From Deltaproteobacteria bacterium UBA7527 (GTDB lineage Bacteria > Desulfobacterota > Syntrophorhabdia > Syntrophorhabdales > Syntrophorhabdaceae): a stretch of DNA of 17,970 nt. The stretch covers positions 37,130 to 55,099 of the forward strand of contig DLMV01000042.1 of NCBI GenBank assembly GCA_002478225.1, in the 5' to 3' direction. Positions 13,637-17,970 of the stretch are shown here, in pieces; positions within the stretch are counted from its first letter, which is position 1; each line of letters opens with the position of its first letter. The position numbers and the translations under genes are program-made. The notes beneath the pieces were generated by a model. The model was not told the origin of the DNA, made no database searches, and saw only the letters and a program-made list of their open reading frames with translations.

Positions 13637-14581
13637 ATGGGACTCATCAATATAGCTTCTGCAGGCGTGAAGCTTATCATGGTCGGAGGGAAGGGCGGCG
13701 TAGGCAAAACGACGTGCGCCGCATCAATTGCCCTCAAGATCGCCATGGAAGGAAAACGCGTGCTGGTCATCTCCAGCGATCCTACGCCGTCCCTTTCAGA
13801 CATCTTTGAGGTTGCTGTTGGAGATAAAGAAAGCAGGATACACAAGCAGTACGAACTGTACGGGCTGGAAGTCTCCTCAGAGATCGTTCTCAAACGGTGG
13901 AAGGAGAGGTTCGGTCCGGAGATATACGAAGTGGTATCCTCATTTGCCAGCGTCGATTACGATTTTGTCGATTACATCGGGACGGCGCCGGGTATAGAAG
14001 AGGAGTACATGCTGAATTTCATCATGGAGCTCGTGGAAGGCAACGCATATGATGTTGTTGTGTGGGATACTGCCCCTGCGGGACATACGCTGAGACTGTT
14101 AAAATTGCCTGATCTTTTTCTCACCCACATGGAGGCGGCAACGAAGTTTTATATGAACGTCTACAGTCATTTTGAGAAACTGAAGAACACGCTGAAGCTC
14201 AAAGATTCAAAGAGAACGTTGCTGGAGATCATCGCAAGCTGGGAAGCTCTGGCAGAGCGCATAGTAGACTTCATAAGGAACAGAGAGGCGGTAAAATATC
14301 TTGTAGTGACGATACCGGAGGCGCTCGGTGTAAGATTGACAGAGAGGATGATAAGAGAGCTTGAGGAGAACCATCTGACAGTTCAAAATATCATTATCAA
14401 TAATGTTGTAAAAGATGGGGATTGTGAGTTCCACAGGGTGCGCAGAAAGATGCAGGAGCATTATATTCAGCTTATCCAAACCATGTACAGTCAGAAAAAC
14501 ATTACGCTTCTTTATCTTTCACCATACGAAATAAAGGGATTGGACAAGATCGCGGAGGCGGCAGAGAAGCTTTTTCAGTAA
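13637..14581 (+). CDS. ArsA/Get3-family ATPase
   Basis: The 314-residue cytoplasmic P-loop ATPase belongs to the SIMIBI class. The deviant Walker A is GGKGGVGKTT (17-26). Switch I reads SSDPTPSLSD (canonical DPAHSLSD, with Pro replacing His), and switch II is DTAPAGHTLRLL. The C-terminal VTIPEALGVRLTERMIREL and IINNVVKDGDCEFHRVRR are also characteristic. It is a single-domain protein about half the length of a two-domain ArsA pump ATPase, and it lacks a CxxC zinc motif and the ArsA metalloid cysteines. No arsB, arsR or arsD gene is nearby, so arsenite transport is unlikely; the function of such bacterial homologues is unsettled. I chose ATG 13637, because GAGAGG (13623-13628) is 8 nt upstream, whereas the ATG at 13619 has no ribosome binding site. 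rsmD follows after 35 nt. Confidence 0.85.
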   Translation: MGLINIASAGVKLIMVGGKGGVGKTTCAASIALKIAMEGKRVLVISSDPTPSLSDIFEVAVGDKESRIHKQYELYGLEVSSEIVLKRWKERFGPEIYEVVSSFASVDYDFVDYIGTAPGIEEEYMLNFIMELVEGNAYDVVVWDTAPAGHTLRLLKLPDLFLTHMEAATKFYMNVYSHFEKLKNTLKLKDSKRTLLEIIASWEALAERIVDFIRNREAVKYLVVTIPEALGVRLTERMIRELEENHLTVQNIIINNVVKDGDCEFHRVRRKMQEHYIQLIQTMYSQKNITLLYLSPYEIKGLDKIAEAAEKLFQ

Positions 14582-14616
14582 GCATGGCCCATAGCTAAGA
14601 GGATCGGGGACGACAC

Positions 14617-15186
14617 GTGCAGAACTTGCGGATAACGGGCGGCTATCTAAAGGGGAGAAGCATAGCGACGCTCAAGAGCGGTACCGCACGGTACACTTCT
14701 TCAAAGGTCAGGGAAGCAGCATTTAACCTTATCGGCGATGTAAAAGGAAAAAGAGTGCTCGATCTCTATGCCGGATCAGGTTCATTTTCTGTCGAGTCGA
14801 TAAGCAGGGGCGCTATAGAGGCTACATGCATTGAGAACTCAAAAGAAATGGTCGGCCTGCTGAAGGATAACGTGGCTTCATTGTCAATAAATAAATATTG
14901 CCAAGTGCTCTATATGGATGTAAGATATGCAATCCCCTTCTTGCACGGGAGAAAGTACAGCTTTGACATTATCTTTATAGATCCTCCCTATGAGAAAGGG
15001 CACATCGAGGAAACGATGGGATTATTGAGGGCGCATCCGGTGTATAGCCGGGATGCTGTCATCCTCCTGGAGCACTCAAAAAGAGAACATATAGGATCCT
15101 CATGCAAAGAAGGCTGGACGGAAGTTACAACCAGGAGATACGGCGATACGGTTATTACGATACTTGAGCCGGGGATCGCGCCTTGA
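14617..15186 (+). CDS. rsmD: 16S rRNA (guanine-966-N2)-methyltransferase RsmD
   Basis: The 189-residue SAM-dependent methyltransferase modifies G966 of 16S rRNA in the small ribosomal subunit. The N-terminus has the family pattern RITGGYLKGRSI followed by TSSKVREAAFNLI. The SAM-binding motif I is VLDLYAGSGSFSVES (47-61), the acidic loop ENS follows, and the catalytic motif IV is DPPY (122-125). Length is typical. The start is GTG (14617) with GGGGA upstream. It lies between the ArsA-like gene and coaD; an rsmD-coaD pair is a common bacterial arrangement and supports both calls. There is nothing unusual in the active-site motifs. Confidence 0.93.
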   Translation: MQNLRITGGYLKGRSIATLKSGTARYTSSKVREAAFNLIGDVKGKRVLDLYAGSGSFSVESISRGAIEATCIENSKEMVGLLKDNVASLSINKYCQVLYMDVRYAIPFLHGRKYSFDIIFIDPPYEKGHIEETMGLLRAHPVYSRDAVILLEHSKREHIGSSCKEGWTEVTTRRYGDTVITILEPGIAP

Positions 15187-15278
15187 AGAAGAGGGTGGAT
15201 ATTTCCGTTATCCTTGTGAAGTGCGAGCATGAGCAGCGCCACGGGCTTGCCCGTTGAAATCGATACAGGGAGCAATCT

Positions 15279-15767
15279 ATGCGAAAGAAGATAGCAGTAT
15301 ATCCGGGCTCTTTTGACCCTATTACCTTTGGACATGTGGATATCCTCACGCGCGGGCTGGAGCTTTTTGACAAGATCATCGTCGCCGTTGCCAACAATGT
15401 TGAGAAGAACGCCCTTTTCAGCGTCAACGAGAGGATGGAGCTCATAAGGATTGCGATCAATAACGACGAACGCGTCATCGTAGACAGCTTTGACGGATTG
15501 CTCGTTGACTATGTGAAAAAGGTAAACGCACATTGCGTATTAAGGGGCTTGCGGGCAATGAGCGATTTTGAATACGAGTTTCAGATGGCATCCATGAACA
15601 GGAACCTTAATAAAGACATGGACACGATCTTTATGATGACAAGCAAGGACTATTTTTTCCTGAGCTCGAGAACGATCAAGGAAGTAGCAGGCTTTGGCGG
15701 GTGCGTCCGGGACCTCGTTCCCCCGGTGGTTGAAAAAAGGCTCAAGGAGAAGTTCTCACGGAAATGA
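15279..15767 (+). CDS. coaD: phosphopantetheine adenylyltransferase CoaD
   Basis: The 162-residue enzyme transfers AMP from ATP to 4'-phosphopantetheine, making dephospho-CoA, the penultimate step of coenzyme A synthesis. It has the nucleotidyltransferase TFGH motif within YPGSFDPITFGHVDIL (8-23), the LRGLRAMSDFEYEFQMA substrate-binding stretch and the FLSSRTIKEVA motif near the C-terminus. Length matches the family. The ATG at 15279 has a GGGAG ribosome binding site. It is 92 nt after rsmD, and its stop overlaps the NfeD-type gene by 4 nt (ATGA), so the two are translationally coupled although their functions appear unrelated. Confidence 0.95.
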   Translation: MRKKIAVYPGSFDPITFGHVDILTRGLELFDKIIVAVANNVEKNALFSVNERMELIRIAINNDERVIVDSFDGLLVDYVKKVNAHCVLRGLRAMSDFEYEFQMASMNRNLNKDMDTIFMMTSKDYFFLSSRTIKEVAGFGGCVRDLVPPVVEKRLKEKFSRK

Positions 15768-17053
15768 AAAAACCCTGTTCCATGATACTGATGGGGTTTC
15801 TCTTTGTTGCAGCTGTCTTCATCCCTAACCTCTCTGCAAAAGATCTTTGCACGATAAAGATAAACGGCATTATCGGTCCGCCGGTTTCAAGTTTTGTCAA
15901 AGACTCCATAGAAAAATGCAGCGCAAAGGAAAGTGAAGCGCTCCTGATCCTCCTCGATACACCGGGAGGTCTTGATACCTCCATGAGGGACATCATAAAA
16001 AACATTATGGATTCAAGCGTGCCTGTCATTGTCTACGTGTACCCTTCGGGGGCGAGGGCGGCATCCGCGGGCGCGATCATACTCCTTTCTTCGCATATTG
16101 CAGCGATGGCGCCGGGCACCAACGTAGGAGCGGCGCATCCTGTGACCATAGGCAAAGAGAAGGTGGAGAAAGAGGCCATTCAGAAGGCCGTCAAGGATGC
16201 GGAGGCGTATGCCCGCAGCATCGCAATGAAAAAAGGCAGGAACGTGGAATGGGCTGCAAAGGCCGTGAAGGAAAGCTCATCGATCACCGCAAAGGATGCC
16301 CTTGAGAAGCATGTCATAGACGTCATGGCTGACAGCGTTGATGAACTGCTCGTGAAGATAGACGGGAAAAAGGTGGATGTGAGAGGGACGCAGGTAACAT
16401 TAAAAACAAAAGGCGCCGTCAGGGTTGACATAGAGATGCCCGTAAAATATCGGTTCCTTTCCTACCTCAGCGATCCGAACGTGGCCTATATCCTCATGAT
16501 GATGGGCATATACGGGATCCTGTTCGAGATATACAGCCCCGGAGCCATATTCCCCGGTGTCATAGGCGGAATATCGATGATCCTGGCGCTTTATGCGTTC
16601 CAGACGATACCGATCAGCTTCGCAGGACTTGCACTGATCCTGCTCGGCGTTATATTCTTCGTTCTTGAACTGAAGATCGTAAGCCACGGGCTGCTGGGAA
16701 TTGCAGGTGTCGTATCGATTGTAATAGGCTCTATTATGCTCATAGACCTGCCTTCCGGTCTGTTGTCCATATCGTGGAAGACGATACTTGCTGTAGCGAT
16801 AGTATCGGCAGTCTTCATATTCGGCGTCCTTTCCTATGCCGTAAAAGCCCAGCTGTCAAAGGTAAAGACGGGCATGGAGGGGCTTATCGGAGAGACAGGG
16901 GTTGCCAGAACCACAGTCTTCGATAAAGGTAAAGTATCCATCCACGGGGAGATCTGGCAGGCGAGAAGCAATGAACGTATTGAAAAAGGTGAAGAGATCG
17001 TTGTCACCGGTGTAGAGAAGCTTGTAGTAATGGTACAAAAAAAAGGAGGATAA
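15764..17053 (+). CDS. nfeD: NfeD-type membrane-bound serine protease (ClpP/SppA-like)
   Basis: The 429-residue protein has a cleavable-looking signal peptide (about 1-25, ending LSAKD) and a ClpP-like protease domain with DTPGGLDTSM (65-74) and the nucleophile Ser101 in RAASAGA. Lys141 is the probable general base: its distance to the GRN motif matches the archaeal 1510-N protease, as I recall it. From about 230 a cluster of hydrophobic segments forms a multi-spanning membrane region, followed by a C-terminal NfeD OB-fold (residues 365-429, GLIGETGVARTTV onward). Such proteases cleave the C-terminus of the adjacent slipin and act in membrane quality control. The gene overlaps coaD by 4 nt and is followed after 1 nt by the slipin gene, whose ribosome binding site AAGGAGG lies in its last codons. 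The full protease, transmembrane and OB layout identifies the long NfeD class. Confidence 0.92.
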   Translation: MKKPCSMILMGFLFVAAVFIPNLSAKDLCTIKINGIIGPPVSSFVKDSIEKCSAKESEALLILLDTPGGLDTSMRDIIKNIMDSSVPVIVYVYPSGARAASAGAIILLSSHIAAMAPGTNVGAAHPVTIGKEKVEKEAIQKAVKDAEAYARSIAMKKGRNVEWAAKAVKESSSITAKDALEKHVIDVMADSVDELLVKIDGKKVDVRGTQVTLKTKGAVRVDIEMPVKYRFLSYLSDPNVAYILMMMGIYGILFEIYSPGAIFPGVIGGISMILALYAFQTIPISFAGLALILLGVIFFVLELKIVSHGLLGIAGVVSIVIGSIMLIDLPSGLLSISWKTILAVAIVSAVFIFGVLSYAVKAQLSKVKTGMEGLIGETGVARTTVFDKGKVSIHGEIWQARSNERIEKGEEIVVTGVEKLVVMVQKKGG

Positions 17054-17054
17054 T

Positions 17055-17813
17055 ATGCTGCCGGCCTATTTATTTGTGATAGTTATTATAATTTTCTTTC
17101 TTGCAAGCGCCATCAAGATACTCAATGAGTATGAGCGCGGCGTGATCTTCAGGCTTGGAAGGGTGCTCGGGAACCCAAAGGGGCCAGGCCTCATCATCCT
17201 GATCCCTATCGTTGACAGAATGGTCAAGGTGAGCCTGAGGACCGTTGTGCTCGACGTGCCGCCGCAGGACGTGATAACGAGGGACAATGTATCCATAAAG
17301 GTCAATGCCGTGGTCTACTTCAGGGTTGTTGATGCCCTTAAGGCGATCATTGATGTGGAGAACTACCTCTATGCAACAAGCCAGCTTTCGCAAACCACGC
17401 TCCGGAGCGTCCTGGGCCAGGCGGAGCTTGATGACCTTTTGTCCCACAGGGAACAGATAAACGAAAGATTGCAGGAGATCCTTGATCTTCATACAGAACC
17501 GTGGGGCATCAAAGTGTCGAATGTAGAGGTGAAGAACGTCGATCTCCCACAGGAAATGCAGAGGGCCATCGCACGGCAGGCTGAAGCAGAACGCGAAAGA
17601 AGGGCGAAGATCATCGGCGCAGAAGGCGAGTATCAGGCATCAACGAAGCTTGCCGAGGCCTCCGATATACTCTCAAAGAACCCTATGGCGCTCCAGTTGC
17701 GTTATCTCCAGACGCTCATCGAGATCTCTACAGAGAAGAATTCAACGATCGTCTTTCCTATACCCATAGATATCATGAAGGTTTTTATGGACAAGGTTAA
17801 AGGTTCGGAATAA
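17055..17813 (+). CDS. slipin/stomatin-family SPFH membrane protein
   Basis: The 252-residue protein begins with a hydrophobic membrane anchor (about 4-22), followed by an SPFH/band-7 domain: NEYERGVIFRLGRVLG, then GPGLIILIPIVDRMVKVSLRT, then DVPPQDVITRDNVSIKVNAVVYFRV. The later helix RQAEAERERRAKIIGAEGEYQAS is the coiled-coil region typical of stomatins, and LRYLQTLIEI and IVFPIPIDI close the domain. It probably assembles into large membrane rings or microdomains. Its substrate relation to the upstream NfeD protease is well documented for archaeal homologues. The ATG at 17055 has AGGAGG directly upstream. The stop codon overlaps the start of the next gene (TAATG), extending the operon to the right. 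Confidence 0.94.
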   Translation: MLPAYLFVIVIIIFFLASAIKILNEYERGVIFRLGRVLGNPKGPGLIILIPIVDRMVKVSLRTVVLDVPPQDVITRDNVSIKVNAVVYFRVVDALKAIIDVENYLYATSQLSQTTLRSVLGQAELDDLLSHREQINERLQEILDLHTEPWGIKVSNVEVKNVDLPQEMQRAIARQAEAERERRAKIIGAEGEYQASTKLAEASDILSKNPMALQLRYLQTLIEISTEKNSTIVFPIPIDIMKVFMDKVKGSE

Positions 17814-17970
17814 TGGCTGTGAGAAAGTATATTATCTTTGGATTGCTGCTCTTTTTCTGGACGAGTTTTATCGATGCCGGACCTGCCGATGCAAGGAAGG
17901 CAAAGGCTGTAAAAAAACCCCGGGCATCAGAATTAAAATCCGACAAGGAACCATACAAGGCATATATTGA
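17813..17970 (+). CDS. exported protein, N-terminus only (cut by right edge)
   Basis: An open frame starts at ATG 17813, overlapping the slipin stop as TAATG, and runs for 52 codons to the edge. It begins MAVRKYIIFGLLLFFWTSF, a classic Sec signal peptide with a positive start and hydrophobic core; a likely cleavage site follows at AGPADA-R. The mature start is lysine-rich (KAKAVKKPRASELKSDKEPYKAYI). The YKAYI run just after a basic linker is reminiscent of the beginning of D-Ala-D-Ala carboxypeptidases, but the diagnostic SxxK motif lies outside the window. It is therefore left as an exported protein of unknown function. Confidence 0.65.
   Translation, partial: MAVRKYIIFGLLLFFWTSFIDAGPADARKAKAVKKPRASELKSDKEPYKAYI

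Noticed and set aside
13411..13893. A minus-strand open frame of 160 codons near the ArsA-like gene
   Set aside because: It is antisense to the clear ArsA-family coding sequence and runs through the intergenic repeats; no recognisable protein features.
1..17970. CRISPR arrays, tRNA or rRNA genes, insertion sequences
   Set aside because: No regularly spaced long repeats, cloverleaf-like sequences, rRNA-like stretches, transposase frames or terminal inverted repeats were seen on either strand.

Overview
The window is about 18 kb of bacterial chromosome with tightly packed genes and mostly strong AGGAGG-type ribosome binding sites. Gene content fits a strictly anaerobic, probably syntrophic, Desulfobacterota-like bacterium (Syntrophorhabdus/Syntrophus type lifestyle). 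The evidence is an NADH-linked [FeFe] hydrogenase, a selenocysteine formate dehydrogenase with a formate channel, a putative sensory hydrogenase, and ordinary housekeeping genes (rsmD, coaD, NfeD/slipin). The taxonomic guess rests on gene content only.

Region 1 (1-9268, minus strand) reads as one long operon of 12 genes with gaps of 42 nt or less. Transcribed from about 9446 leftwards, it first encodes a signalling module: DRTGG protein, RsbW/SpoIIAB-like ATPase, putative sensory [FeFe] hydrogenase, second DRTGG protein, PHP phosphoesterase, and a second GHKL ATPase. The energy module follows: a cysteine-free HndB-like protein, HndA (NuoE-like), HndC (NuoF-like) and HndD (catalytic [FeFe] hydrogenase). 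Last come a second NuoE-like gene and a second NuoF-like gene that runs off the left edge. The first NuoF-like subunit and the HndB-like protein have lost every cysteine of their thioredoxin-like [2Fe-2S] domains. That NuoF-like subunit also lacks the C-terminal 2[4Fe-4S] domain usual in electron-bifurcating HydB/HndC. The second NuoF keeps its cysteines.

Region 2 (9269-9662) is a divergent control region. A perfect 15-bp palindrome (9448-9462) sits where a leftward (TTGCAA-17-TATAAT) and a rightward (TTGAAC-17-TACACT) promoter-like pair overlap, so one regulator could govern both the hydrogenase operon and the formate genes.

Region 3 (9663-13262, plus strand) holds fdhA, interrupted by an in-frame UGA read as selenocysteine 353 with a SECIS-like hairpin directly downstream, and focA. 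FdhA carries a HydA/NuoG-like N-terminal Fe-S array but has no NuoE/NuoF partner on its own strand. The spare NuoE/NuoF pair at the far left, or the hydrogenase itself, could supply one. Together the genes would interconvert NADH, H2 and formate, the interspecies electron carriers of syntrophy, with H2 possibly sensed by the signalling module.

Region 4 (13263-13636) is non-coding, with a strong 12-bp hairpin and short CCAAT-type repeats. Region 5 (13637-17970, plus strand) contains an ArsA/Get3-family ATPase, rsmD, coaD, an NfeD-type membrane serine protease, its slipin partner, and the start of an exported protein cut by the right edge.
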